Source of the DNA: Actinidia chinensis
Taxonomy: Eukaryota; Streptophyta; Magnoliopsida; Ericales; Actinidiaceae
Reading direction: 5' to 3'
NCBI GenBank assembly: GCA_009663005.1
Contig: CM018913.1
Location: forward strand, 303,935 to 367,934
DNA: 64,000 bases
In this document: positions 36,949-50,358 of the stretch, one piece after another
How the letters are laid out: each line of letters starts with the position of its first letter
Numbering within the stretch: position 1 is the stretch's first letter
Notes under the pieces: model-generated
The model's database searches: none
What the model was told of the DNA's origin: nothing
The model's input: only the letters and a program-made list of their open reading frames with translations
Made by a program: the position numbers and the translations under genes

Positions 36949-39900
36949 AGCCCACTGATTTGTGTTTCCTCTTGATGTTGCTTTTACCCTCTGGAGTTTT
37001 GTTTGGGTGCTACTTTTGACAATAAAGTATCTACTTCTGTTTGTATACAATGTTCCTTCATTACTGCCCTATCTAATTCTAGGGTAAATGAAAAAGGAAA
37101 CGAAATGCAAGTGTGATATTTTGCTTGCCTATTCAAATTTCAAATTTACGTCTTTGGTTTTCGACTTTTCGTCATTTCTAAATTTGATTGTCAAGCTAGT
37201 ACATATGAGATGGTTGCTCTGCTCAAAATCTGCTATTGCAATTGGCTATTATGGGTCATCAGAAAATGAATGCATCCTGTATGGAACTTTGCCTTTTCTA
37301 TTGATTTCAGTAGGCTATGGAATGCAAGTGGAATCCAGAGAGTGTTTGGCTGGATAACAAGAGCAAAATAACCCAACTGGGAACCACTTGGTGTAGGAGA
37401 AGGACCAAAGACACCAGAAACTACCGATGGCAGATCGTGATAAAAATCAAATAAAACAAAGGAGGAAACTTATAAGGAAAGGATACAGCCATGAAAATAA
37501 TTTCTCACCTATTTTTATCATATGGAAAATTTTGTATCCAATTCTAAAGCTTTGGCTGTTATATCGAATCCATGTGAAATTTTGTAACAATTCTAATTTC
37601 CTAGCGAGTTAGAGCTGTCATAGTTAGCTTGGTAATGAGTCTTTATTTGTAAATTACGGATCATATTAACTTTTTCACCATTCTAACCCACCGAAAACAA
37701 AAGGAAGCACAAGTTTGTTTAACTTTTAGTTTTAAAGAACGCCTTGATAGGATTGCATAAAAGATGTAAAGTATTTGAATTTTGTGGATACTATTACTCC
37801 TATTTACGAATTATGACACATTTGTGTTTTGTTTTTTTTTAGCTATTAAGATGTGAAGAAATGTTGATTTGAGCAAGGCTTCCAGCATGCTATTAAATTT
37901 TTTTATTAAAAGAAAATTCCAAGTCATAAAATCCATGAAATACAACAAGTCCATTACAGAGGATTTGGATTTTAGTAAAACTAATTATAATCTAGATAAA
38001 TAGTACCTTCCATGCCTAGGAGTCAGAACTCCTTACACCCCGTTTTGGGCGACCGGAGGATTTAGGTAGTGTAAAAGGTGGATTGTAAAGAGGTGTGACC
38101 CCACATCGAAGAATGGTGAATTTGTTAGTAGACTGTTGATGTTATTTTGATTAGGGGGATTTGATGGTGGATTTATAGCAATGACTTATTTGCCCCCCCC
38201 TGTATTAATTTCATGACTAAATGGTTTGATTTTGTTTGTAATAACCATACTTACATAATAATAAAAAAAAATACACATTTAATAAAATAGAAATATTCCA
38301 ACCCTATTTATGATAAATAATCTGCTCATTAAAAATCATGGAATGAAAATTTAAAATTTTATTTGTCTACTTTGTTTTTAATAATGGAACCATTTTTATA
38401 ATTTGAAACATAGAAATATATTACACTTACATACTACTTTTTTCTAATGACAATAAAGCCAATCGTTTGACATAATTGACTTGGCACATACATATTCATT
38501 CGAATCGAAAATACGTATAACAAATACAAGCTAGAAAACCTAAGAAGAAATTCAATAAGGAGCTGGAGTTTTTTTCGTCAATTTGCGGAGGTTACGCCCC
38601 GTCATTGTTATTTTACGATTCCTTTGTTTCTATTGCACGGCTTTTACACTAAATGCGCCGAATTAAAATTAAGGCATGCTATTTCAGCATCATCTAATGT
38701 GTTGTACTTTTTCCATTAACTCCTCGAATATCCATTGACTTGGACTTGAGCCGCCTCCTAAAAAACAATTGTTGTAATTCCCTGCCGATGTCCAACAAAC
38801 ACCAGCCCAAAATGTATTCTCTGTATTTTTACCTGCCAGTGTTAGGCTCTTCGAAAAAAATAAACAATGCTCACGTTTTAATGGAACAAATACTAACACA
38901 ATTCTTTTTATATATGTACGGGGCTCAAATTTTTATAATTTCTCCGTACATACCACACACGGCTATTTACAATTATGTTGCCCAAACGGTGACTCAACCG
39001 TTGGCCCTCACATTCCTGCAAACATATACGTGTGCTTTGCCTAACAAATCAATATCATCATATCCTTTAACAATATATGAACATACTGACGCAAATAGTT
39101 TGATATCATACCGCATCATTAGGAGTACTTACTTGATGCATAAGAATCAAGTAACTACAAACTATCCAGTTTGTGTAAACATTTGTGCAGTTTTCTAGGC
39201 ATTATTTATGCCTAACTTGGCCTGACTTATTTTTGTTGGGCTCATAATGCACTACTTAGTATAACTTTTAGATTGTCAACTAGTTATTAACCCATTGGCA
39301 TCATAAGGCCCACATACCTTTGGGTGGATTTGCTGCCCAACTCCGTTGCCAATGGTTATTCAGCCATTGTCTTCATCAGCCACTCAGTCAGTGCCTAACT
39401 TAAATTGGTTGAGAAAAAGTGCACAAAATTTGCACACAAAAAGAACCCAGAAAACTATCAAAAATAATCTTGCACAGCAAATCACACCAATTGGCACAGC
39501 AAATCCACCCAAAAAACTACAAACCAAACCCAAACAACTGCACCGCAAATGCACAAACTAATCCCACAACTGCGAAAAAAAAATTGTATAACTCAGTAGA
39601 TTAAAAGTGCACAGAAATTTGCACACAATTGGTCAAAAACTGGCACAACATCAACCCAAAATCCACCAAAGAATACAACTATACCTCACAGTTTAATCCA
39701 CACTAAAAAACTGCAATAAAACCCGCCTACTATTGAGCGTAAACAGGTTGGGTACGGATCATTAGCAAGAAACAGGTTGGTGGACGATACCACAATTTGA
39801 GCGTACAGTCGTAACCGCCAACAAAACTGCGTAAAATGCCTACGAACTGTTTCCCCCGGACCTCAAAAATTGGAACTATCGTTGGCCGTATTTCTTGTTA

Positions 39901-40155
39901 TGAGCCCGAGGATCCATAGACATTAAGCCACTTTTTCACAAGTATAACTTTCCTAGAGTTTTTGTAACCGTTTTTCTTCAAGTAAATGGCACACTCTATG
40001 TAGCCTATTTACCCTCAATTGATCGTGCAAGCTTTTTCCATCACCGCGTACTAACCTATTAAATTGCATCCACTTATTTTGTAAACATTTGGGTTAATCG
40101 AATACAAGGCCCCTCGCGAACCTCATGAGTCCATAATTAACATGTAAGCATAATA

Positions 40156-40187
<32 letters not shown>

Positions 40188-42051
40188 TATAGACAACTTT
40201 ACGTATTGACCCTTCCTCATCGTTCACGCTGCGTTAGTCTTGCTCTGTTTCAATACATTATTGTGGTGTGATTTTGTGGTTCGAAAAAGGGCAAAACTTC
40301 CACATAAAGTAGAAAATAGAAATTCGGCAGCTTCTCTTGGGAGGTGAGTTTTAGGTTTGTCCTATTTTGGTGTTTACTGAAAGGGATAAAACCTGAACAA
40401 TGCCTATGGCAAACATCCATTCGCAAATTAGGGCAACCCAGCCAAAGTGAAAATTTAGGACAAACCACAAATTACCTGAAATTATAGCACGCCATTAGGG
40501 CACAACACTCCAAATCCATCACCAAATTCAAAGCCAAACCCTCGAATCAAAGATTAGGTGCAAACCCGAAACCAAAATTAGGGCAAATCGAAACCATAGA
40601 GGACGCAGCAACGCATAGCACTTATGCAAACAATTTTAACCAAATATATCTCAAAAACTAGGGCAAACCATCAAGAAACGACGAGATGGGTTAAACTTAC
40701 CCGTTGGCTACTAAACCTTTCGGCACAAATGGAAGGGTGTCAAATTAGGGCAAAACGAAATCAAAGAAACACAGCACAAAGATCCTGGTTTGGAAGGGGT
40801 AAAAGAGGGACAAAGTACAAACTCGGTGTAGCTTTGCTTAGCCCCCCCCCCCCCCCCCCCCCCCCACCCCCCCCCCCGACGCCCCCCCACTATGGGGTGG
40901 AGGCCGTCGTTGACAAACGAGGGCACTGGGATTGTATCGCAAACAGCTACCACAGCGAGGGTAGACAGCCTCCTCCCCTAAATGTCGGTTTGAGTTGGGA
41001 CGGGCTATAAATCCGGGTGAGATTAAAGCCGGGTGCTATATCCACCTCCAAACGGGGTGTTAGAGTTGAGTCTTGGGTATATTTTTAATATTTTGGTTCC
41101 TTATCATGACTCCTTTGGGGGGAGTTCGGATCCTCGAATGTGTGTGTTTATATGGAATGTAGAAAGTGAACGTGTTGTGTACGCTCCAGAATAATCCACA
41201 CAACATACACTTCAGATGATCCAAAATCCGTGCCATGATTTTATTGTGTTATTTTGGGACATGTCATCAACAAAAAAGAAAAAAGAAAAGAAATGAGCCC
41301 CTCTGTCAAGCAAGCCCAAGACCAATAAGCCTTTTAGGACGGGGGCTTCCAAATTTAGAGAAATGCTACAGTCACCGATAGTTTTACCGATTTATTACTG
41401 ATAGACCAAAACGACGTCGTTTTGATGCAAAAAATCTAAAACGACGTTTTTTTTTTTTTTTTTTTTTTCCTCAACTAATTGATTCTTTACCGTGATGCAA
41501 CTAAAAAAACTTTTTAACACCAAACCGCACGTCGTTTTGGTTCCATCGGGAACAAATCGGAAACCATCCGGTGAATGAGCCTTTCTGTCCAATTTTTTCC
41601 ATGGGTGGGAGGGCTTTGGCCCCCAAGGAATGGTGACAGCTGGAATCACAAACTCACCTGCTGCGTACGAGTATGATCTCACAGACAAATTGTGTTCTCA
41701 AGAGGTCAAAGGAGCAAAGTTGTGGTGTGGTCGCTGCCCTTCGTGGCATACCTTGCAGCAATAAACAATCAAAACGAGACGTAATAGTATCACCCGCAGG
41801 GGACGTCGATTGGGGCACCCAAAAGGAATTACAGAGAATAGAGAGGGGCAGGGTGTCTGTGAAACCGTGGGCTATTTGAATCACCACTTTTGGATGGATC
41901 AAAACCCCGGCCTCCCTCTCTCCTCTTTCTCTCTAAACCCAAAGTCATCCCTCGCTTGGCGGCGAATTCCGCCGGGTCTCCCTCTCCACGCTTCCCCCTC
42001 AAACCTCAATCAGATTTAGGGTTTTAGACCATCGTCCCTTCGAGATCGCTC
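36949..42051. other. Spacer between the subtilase pseudogene and the ECT gene
   Basis: There is no recognisable gene. The 3' flank of the subtilase is followed by AT-rich DNA. A very long C run lies near 40843-40877, an 18-bp palindrome CAAAACGACGTCGTTTTG at 41407-41424, and a poly-T run of about 20 at 41447. About 41880-42051 is the CT-rich ECT 5' UTR and promoter. Open frames here are shadows or homopolymer products. Confidence 0.55.
40841..40880. repeat. Long C homopolymer with one A interruption
   Basis: About 24 C, an A, then about 12 C. The length of such a run is unreliable in any assembly. Confidence 0.9.
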
Positions 42052-45000
42052 ATGGCCACCATGGCTCCTCCCGCAGATGTATCCTTACCAAGCTCTATCG
42101 GATACATTTGACTTTTGCCTTTTTCTTCGAATTCTTAGCGGATCTGATTTTCTAGATCCAACAGGCTTTTTGTATATACGATTTGGTTCTGTTTGTTTTC
42201 ACGATGTTTTTGATGGACAGTAATATGGATCTAGTAGGGGTGTATCTTCTTTGCTGTCTAGGGTCTGGATTTGAATATTGGAGATCTTTTAGGAATTCTT
42301 GTTTGAGTCTATAACTGATTGGACATGAGATGTGTGAAATTCTTGCATAGATTTGATATGATTTGAGAAGTTGGAGGAATTGTTATTTATATGGATCGGT
42401 TTTGCTGCTGCTGTTGTTTGATTTGGTGTATCTGGTTTGCTTATGTTTTTACTAGTCTGATGTTGCTTGTGATTGTTACTCTTATTGAGTGGAGGCTTTT
42501 TGAAAAGATCATCTATTGAGAAAAAAGATTATTTTTTTGTGTTTTTGTTAGCTGAAATGGACTACTTGTTATTGTAATTTTGCTCCAAGATCTGGATTCA
42601 GAGATTTCACATAAAGTTGCCTTATTTCCAGTCAGGTCCCAAGATAGGCACATTTTTTTTTTGTAAATGAAAGGTCTAAATTTAATCTACTCATTAACCC
42701 CGACTTTTTGTCCAATTTTGATTTTGCGAGTGTTTGACAAATCCGGGCCTTTAATTTATGTAAAGAGTCGATGTATTACAATTTTATGCTCTGGACTGGA
42801 CTCTTGCGGTCCATACTCGGACAGGAGAGAACCAAAATGGTAATATATAAGTAAGACTGTTTGGTTCAGTTTTGGACATGGATTGAGGGAAAGTTGGTTA
42901 TGTTCTGTTATTTCTATGTTTTGCTATCTGAAAATTGTGGATTTTCCTTCACTTGTATTTCATTAGAAGCTACAGATCTGCTGCAAAAATTATCATTGGA
43001 TTCTCAAGCCAAGACCCTAGAAATTCCTGAGCCTACAAAGAAGGTGATGTGCAACTCTTCTCCTGTTACTTTTTGGTGATTGTCTTTATTTTCAGCATAT
43101 CTTAGGAATAAGCTGGTGTTATGGATGATTGACTTAAAGTTATCATTATTTTCTGCACAGCCTTCTGCTGAGTCAGGTGATGCTACAAATGCTCAGATCC
43201 AGTTGTATGATCGATCTATGACGCCATTACTGCAGGATTTCGTGGATCCATCCATGTATTATTTCCCCAATAGTTATCCATATTATTATGGAAGTAAGTT
43301 GTTTTCTTTGAGTCCATAAGTTCTGTTGCGGACTATAAAACTATAACTTGAATTGGTTGGAGGATAGTACTATTTTATTTTGAATTGTACATATTATGAG
43401 GAATGGATAGTTATACTATTCCTCTTTGATGATTTCTATATTAAAAAGGGTAATCACGGTTTGTTAATGATTTTACTGAACATTTCTTTTTTCCAGGTTA
43501 TGATACTGCTAATGATTGGGATGACTACTCAAGATATTTAAATCCGGAGGGAGTTGAAATGCCTGCTGTAAGTGTGCTTTGATTTTTTTACTTCTGCTTT
43601 TGCTGTTATTATAATTTGAATTTTGGTCTATGTTGAAATAATGCTCCTGTGTCGAATGTTTGATCCGCATGGACGGAGGTAAATGAAAACGACACGATTA
43701 ATCTGAATATATTGACTTTGAATAGCTTCAACTGGAAAAAATAAAGCCTTGTAGCCCAGTCAATTGGGACAAAGACTTGTTGAGTTGAGTGCAGTTATGA
43801 AATGTGATTGAAAGCATGTATCAGTTAGCTTTACAATTGCATAATTGGGTTGTCATGTTTGGATTCAGGATCATATTCATGGTAATTTGTGATCTAACGT
43901 TGTTTGTTACACTTTTGGCAGGGTGTCTATGGGGACAACGGGTCGCTTATGTATCACCAGGGTTATGGGTATGCACCCTATGGCCCTTATTCACCAGCTG
44001 CCTCCCCTGTTCCAACTATGGGACACGATGGGCATCTATATGGGGCTCAGAGTTACCAGTATCCAACTCCATATTTCCAATCCCTGACTCCAACTAGTGC
44101 GCCTTACAACCCGCCTTCAGTTGTTCCTCCTAAAGGCGAGATTTCCACCTCTATAGATGCTGACCAAACACCTTTATCCGTGGGAGCTGCTAATGGAAAC
44201 TCAAATGGCATTGCTAACAGTGGGGTCGGAAAGGGAAATAATGGACCTGCACCCAAAAAACAAACATATCAGAATTCATCATTTAACTCAAATGGTTCTT
44301 ATGGAAGGGGTGGTCTGCCTGGAGCACTTCCTGCATCTGGATTTCAAGATCCCAGATTTAGCTTTGATGGTTTAAGGTCTCCCATCCCTTGGTTGGATGC
44401 CCCAATATTTCCTGACGGGCAGCCTAGGCCTGTGAATACCACATCAATGGTTTCATCAATCTCGGTTGCAAACAGCACACCTTCATCAAAGAGTCAGAAT
44501 TATCGTCCTCATTCTCATCTTGTGGTATGTTATCTTATTCCATGTAAGGCAATTGTTTTGATGCAGACAGCTAGTGCTGTGAAATATATACCGGTTTTCC
44601 ATATAGAAAAGGATGAATTAGCACCTGAACTCCTCAAGTCAGTTCAGTCATTGAATTTGGATTCATATTGGAAGGTTGTGAACCACGTGAATTGGTTGAT
44701 CCTCTCTAAAACCATTTAGGGAGTAAATAGCAGCAGATTCAACTTTTAATGTAGCTTTCGTCTGATTAGTGAAACTGAGTTTTATTTATTGTGATGTTCT
44801 ATAATGTTGATCAGTTGGATATTTTGAAACTTGCTTTGAAATTATTTTATGATCCATGTTTTCTAGATTGATTTTATGCATAGAATTTGTCTGATAGGAA
44901 GCTTCTCATCGTATTTGCAGGGTTTGCACCAACCGAGACCAATGTCTGGCTTGAACACAGGTAATGGATATGTGAATGGGATGTACCCAAACAAATTGTA

Positions 45001-46069
45001 TGGCCAGTATGGGAGCACCTTCAGATCCGGTTTTCCATTTGGTTCTAATAGTTATGATTCACGAACACATGGACGTGAGTGGTTGAGTGTTGATAGCAAG
45101 TACAAACCCAGGGGGCGAAACAATGGTTTCTTTGGTTACGGCAATGAGAATGTGGATGGCTTGAATGAGCTAAACAGGGGACCAAGAGCAAAGAGCAGTA
45201 AGAACCAAAAGGGGTTTACTCCGGTTCTTGTGGCGGTGAAAGGGCAGAACATCCCGTTGCATGCAACAAATATTGATGAGAAGGACAAGGTAAGCATGAT
45301 TCCAGATCGAGAACAATACAACAAAGCAGATTTCCCTGAAAGTTATAGAGATGCGAAATTCTTCATCATTAAGTCATATAGTGAGGATGATGTCCACAAG
45401 AGCATCAAGTATAATGTGTGGGCTAGCACTCCAAATGGCAATAAAAAGCTTGATGCAGCATACCAGGAGGCTCAGCAGAAGTCTAGTGGCTGCCCTGTTT
45501 TTCTCTTGTTCTCAGTAAGCAGTTACATTGATTGCTTTATTAGGATTTTTTCTTTCTTGACTTCGCTTGGTTTAGCAACTAATCTTGAACTGTTGTGAGT
45601 AGGTCAATACTAGTGGACAATTTGTCGGTATTGCAGAGATGGTAGGGCCTGTTGATTTCCACAAGAATTTTGAGTACTGGCAGCAAGACAAATGGAATGG
45701 TTGCTTCCCTGTCAAGTGGCACATTGTAAAGGATGTGCCCAATAGTCTGTTGAAGCACATCACTCTGGAGAATAACGAGAACAAACCTGTCACTAACAGT
45801 AGGGATACTCAAGAGGTATGTGTTTTTCTGGTGGCTCTTTTTTATTTGTTTTGTTTGTTATTTCTTTTTTTAATCCCAAGTTCCATGCGATTTATGTAGG
45901 TCAAATTGGAGCAGGGGCTAAATGCTCAAAATATTTAAGGACATTCTAGCAGGACATGCATCGTGGATGGATTTTGATTTTACGAGGGCGCCAGAATACA
46001 ATTCAGGAGAAGAAGGCCAAGAAACAGCAGTTCCAAAGCAGCCAAGACGAATATTATGCCGTCATATGA
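42052..46069 (+). CDS. ECT2: YTH-domain m6A reader of the ECT family (ECT2/ECT4-like)
   Basis: ECT proteins bind N6-methyladenosine in mRNA and act in cytoplasmic mRNA fate and organ growth. Exons by eye: 42052-42078, about 42967-43043, 43161-43293, 43497-43567, 43922-44524, 44921-45514, 45603-45815 and 45900 onward. The start MATMAPPAD, then [12 protein letters not shown], matches the ECT2/ECT4 N-terminus. A Tyr/Pro/Ser/Gly-rich disordered region follows. The YTH domain runs from [20 protein letters not shown] (about residue 450); the m6A-cage tryptophans lie in NVWAST, YWQQ and DKW. In the last exon the read frame stops at 45936-45938, but conserved family sequence continues in shifting frames ([17 protein letters not shown]) to a TGA at 46067-46069. 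At least four single-base indels are needed to join it. The acceptor before exon 2 is also one base out of phase. Family is certain; the paralogue is not. Confidence 0.92.
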
Positions 46070-48349
46070 AATAGTACAATTCAGTATAATTTGTCAGTGT
46101 GAGATGGCCAGCCAATCCTATTAATTAGTCAGGTTTACTTTTTCCCTGTTATGTTATGGAAATTCCATTTGACACTCTAAATTATTTTTTTTCGAGATAT
46201 TTGTAAGACCTAAGCTGATCTGTTTACTGGTCCTAATGAAAAGTCCTTACAGGTATGGGAAGGGAAGCCAATTGATTGAAAAGAAACAAAGAAGGGGCAA
46301 ATGGGGAAACTGAAACAGATGTGCCTCTGAATTTGGTGGCGAGTCTAATTCCCTGTTCATAATGTGGGGATGTTAATCTTTCAGAAAAACGTAACCGTTG
46401 CAAAATGTGGAGACAACTACAACGGTGCTGAATCAGCTCCATGTCTGAGAATAGGAGTTCTGACAAATGGTTGCTAGCTTTGTCTTGACGGGTGGCCTAT
46501 GATGTTTTACGGGCTCCATCTGTCCAGAGATATCTTGCTGGTTTATAATGATATACAGTGGGAAAAAAAAAAGCTGGCTAATTCTCGGTTGGGCCACCCT
46601 GCGTGATCGGCCTTGCTGCTTTCTTGGATTAACAAAATGAATGGGCATGGAAAGTGGTGAGGCGGGCTCTATTTCGTAGAATGATGAAAGTGGGAGCCTC
46701 TTTCTTCTCATGATGGATAGGGGTCTTGTAGCGGTTAGTTCTGACAGTGTCTCGGGGTGGTATCCTGGCGTTTTTTTGTTTGTCTTTCCGTTTTCCTTTC
46801 CATTTACCTTGGTTGGTTTAATATCTTTTCCCGTGTTAATGTTTGTCTCCCTTTTTCTTTTTTTGGACTATCACCTTTTATTTAATAGTTTGGCCTTATA
46901 TTATGTCCCATCTCATTTGTAAATCTTAGTCTAGTGAGTGTCTAGTTGTTGCCAAAGGAGCTTTTGTTGCTGTGTTTTTAGAGAGCTAGAAGCTGCAAGG
47001 TGGGAAAAATTGTAGTGCAATATAAAGTTGTTATAAATTAAAATTGTGTTTGACAATAATAATAATAATAATATTTGTGTTTGAATGTAGAAACGCTTCC
47101 AATACCAAAGCAGTTGTAGTTGTTGTGTGTTAAAAACTGCTTATCTCAAGTGTTTTTTGTCCAGGCAATGAACTAATCACGCGTCTCGTGCCTTCAATCA
47201 TTCTCTTTCTAGAATTGTGGTCGCATTGTCTAATTAATAGTATTTTTGTCTCTCTCTCTCTCTCGTCTCTCATTTTTGATGTAAATCTTGCAAAGATCAA
47301 TTGTCAAAGTTCTCATAACAACGGATACACATGAAAGGAAACTATACAGGATTCATATCCATTCATTCATAAAGAACCCATGGTGATTTTGCAATATTAA
47401 GACTTTCCTCTGATTGTCCTGGACGAGTAGTTAGCTTTTCCTGTACCACCATCACGATCTTAATCTAGTCAAGGCTGTGTTGAATTAGGAGTTTGGAAGC
47501 AAAAATAATAACAAACAAAAAGGTATGGAAGCCTAAGAATATATAAGGAGAAAAATTAGGTATGGAAGCGTAAATATAATGAATGAATAATTATTTTTTC
47601 GATTGTACATGTAAATTTTTGTTGGCATAGGAAAATAATAAGTAAAAAAAAAAGACACATGTGTAATTGGACATTAAATAGTACAACTAAAATAGATTGA
47701 GAATTATTTCTTACAGATGGTTATGGACCTGGTGGGGGGCCGCACACTTGCATTGCGTTCATCTTTTTGGTTAGATGGATTAAACACTACTCAACTCAAG
47801 AACACAATGACCACGAGTCTTTGACAAAGTGAAGGTGTGTACTGCAAGTCACATGAAATCATACTCAAAATAATAACAATTAATTGTTGGGATAGGTTTC
47901 ACCAGAAATGGACATAATAGAACAGCAACGGTTGAAGTAACATTAAAATTATGCGTCTGTACTTAAATGAGACAACGTGAATTTGATACGTCATTGGTGT
48001 TGTAAATTTGTAATTAGCGTACAATTGGGTGATAATTTAAGGATGAACACATGAGTTTAATTCTAAAGAGGTGTATGTAGCATAAAAATTAATATTAATT
48101 TTAATTTTAAAATGACGAAAATCTATTTTAATTGAAAATTTAAGTAGGTAATACTATTATACAAACAGTCTTAAAGATATAAAGAAGTTTACATACCCAC
48201 ATATCTATCCGTTTCGCTTTAAGTCGACACGGTATTGTTCGAAGTTTTGTTTGGAACGTAGAGTAGTGTTCAATACTACAATCAATCGACCTTTTCTCTC
48301 TTTATCTGTACAAAATCTGTTTAATTGAAAATGGCCAGAAATTTGAGGA
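46070..48349. other. ECT 3' flank and spacer
   Basis: This holds the likely ECT 3' UTR, then AT-rich spacer with short ATA and TC microsatellites (about 47048 and 47251). No coding sequence is recognised. The last few hundred bases are the upstream flank of the E1-beta copy. Confidence 0.5.
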
Positions 48350-48919
48350 AAGCCCATCAGGCAGCAAACTCTTCTCTGCAATTAACCAAGCCCTTCACAT
48401 AACCTTGGATTCTGATCCTCGGTATATACATACATTTTGTTCAATTACCCTTTTACGACTACTTTTTCTCTTTAATTCAATTCTGTATATATATGGTTGG
48501 GTTTTGCATGTATATATATGTGTTTATTTTAGCTATCTAATGTATAATTTGCTCTTGGCTTAGATAGATTGTAGATTTTAGTTGGGATTATTGCTCTTAA
48601 ACTGGTTAGCTGACTTTTTATGACGTGTTTTGATCTGATTTCAAGAATTATTTAGGAGGAAAGAAGAATGAATTGATATCATATATGTGATCCATTGGTG
48701 CCAAATTAATTTATTTTTGTATTGGTGAAGAAGGTCCCCGTTTTTCATTTGACTCAGTTTCCTATGTTTTTGATATGCCTACAATCAGTATCCCCTCCAT
48801 TACCCTATAATCTGTACAGATACGTGTGTATTCATTTCTACTATGTACTCTGTAATTTCGCTTGGCTTCAACAATTTCGGGACTTGATTATAACAGATTA
48901 TACTTGGGATTGTTGTTCT

Positions 48920-49185
48920 TTAAGGCTTCGTTTGATATAAGATTTTGAGAGTGGGATTGGACTATTAGTCTGTTGTGGGGCTCACTTTAATCATGTTTTA
49001 GTACAAAAGTTAAACTCGGGACTAATAGTCCATTGGGGCTGTTAATCCCAAAAATGGAGATTAGGAATCCCATGGGTGGTTGGTATTACTAATCCAATCT
49101 CATGGGACTATTAATCTAAGGAAATTGGGATTGGATTGCTAATCCCATTAAATTAGAATATGTTATCAAACATGGCATAAATGTC
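48920..49185. mobile_element. MITE-like element in the first E1-beta intron
   Basis: The left end GGCTTCGTTTGATATAAGAT and the right end, which reversed reads GCCATGTTTGATAACATAT, are weak inverted repeats. The interior has several GGGACTATTAGTCC-like motifs. About 265 bp, non-coding. Confidence 0.4.
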
Positions 49186-50269
49186 TAGCTGACTTCTTAT
49201 GACACAGTTAGATCTGTTTCCAATAATTATTTAAGGGAAAAGACGAGTGAATTGATATTATCTGTGAATCATTGGTCCAAGTTAACTTATGTTTCTCTTG
49301 GTGAAGGTCACTGCTTTTCGTTTGGACCAATTGCTTATTTTTTAATTTCTAGTTTATGAATTTGAGGTGCCTATAATCAGTAAAAGATTCTTAAAAGACC
49401 CCCTTTAGCTTGGCACAGTTGATTGGTTCTCAACTCTCATAGCTGCAGTGCCTTCTCCACTGCAAAGGGATTTACATATAGGAAATGATTAGGAACTGAC
49501 TTAAAACATACAATGCATTATGCATAACCAATTAGCTCTACCGTGCAATACTTGTGAAAAGTTGTGTACTTTTCTCTACATTCATTTTATGAAAGGAGAA
49601 TGACTATGAAGCACAAATACTTCATTTTAGCTGTTGTAGCAGTGTATGGCATGTGTCGGACGTGCCGGAATGCATGTCAGACACGCCTCGTGGTGAATCT
49701 TTATTAACCTGTACTGGGCATGACATACGTATCTCAGGACGCTTAGGACAATACTTGTTGTATATTGCATGTTCATACTTCAGAGTTGAGTTCTAAAATC
49801 AAACTACATTAGTTTGGTGATGAGGTCAGTGAGTTTGTTAGTTGCTTTTCTTTTCTTTTTTTGTATTACCATGTTTTTAGTTCTCTAGCTTAAGGTGTGT
49901 TGAATGCATGTCCCCTTAAAAAATTGAAACTTCTAAAAGGGACTGAGATTGTGAGAGGGAGGGAGTATATACTTTCTGCCTTATCCCTGCCATGTCTGTA
50001 TCCTTTTTTTTATATTTAAATTGCGTGTCCTGATGTCGGTGCTTACATCATGCCTGTACTTGGTAGTTGTTATCCGTTGTCCTGTAGATCTGTTTCATTG
50101 AACCTTTGGGACTGCCTTGCTGACTTATCCCCTCTTTTTTTTGAACTTCTGCATCTTCCCTCAACCCTGACTCATCAGTGCACATTCAATTATGATTAGC
50201 TACTTGTTTTCTTACCGATGTTTGAACAGCTTTACAATTATAACTACCATGCATTAGTTCTTCTACGTG

Positions 50270-50358
50270 CATGTGAACCATGATGCCTGTATTATTTATA
50301 GTCATGTGACATGCATGCGAACCATGATGCCTGTATTATTTATAGTCATGTGACATGC
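50270..50358. repeat. 44-bp tandem duplication in an E1-beta intron
   Basis: GAACCATGATGCCTGTATTA and the following sequence occur at 50275 and again at 50319 with no visible difference across the unit. Confidence 0.9.

Noticed and set aside
40624..41010. Open frame of 128 codons with a proline run
   Set aside because: The run comes from a C homopolymer, there is no domain, and the frame would change with homopolymer length.
41407..41424. Palindrome CAAAACGACGTCGTTTTG as a bZIP (ACGT core) site
   Set aside because: The motif is common in plant intergenic repeats, it lies over 600 bp from the ECT start, and a single site does not support a regulatory call.
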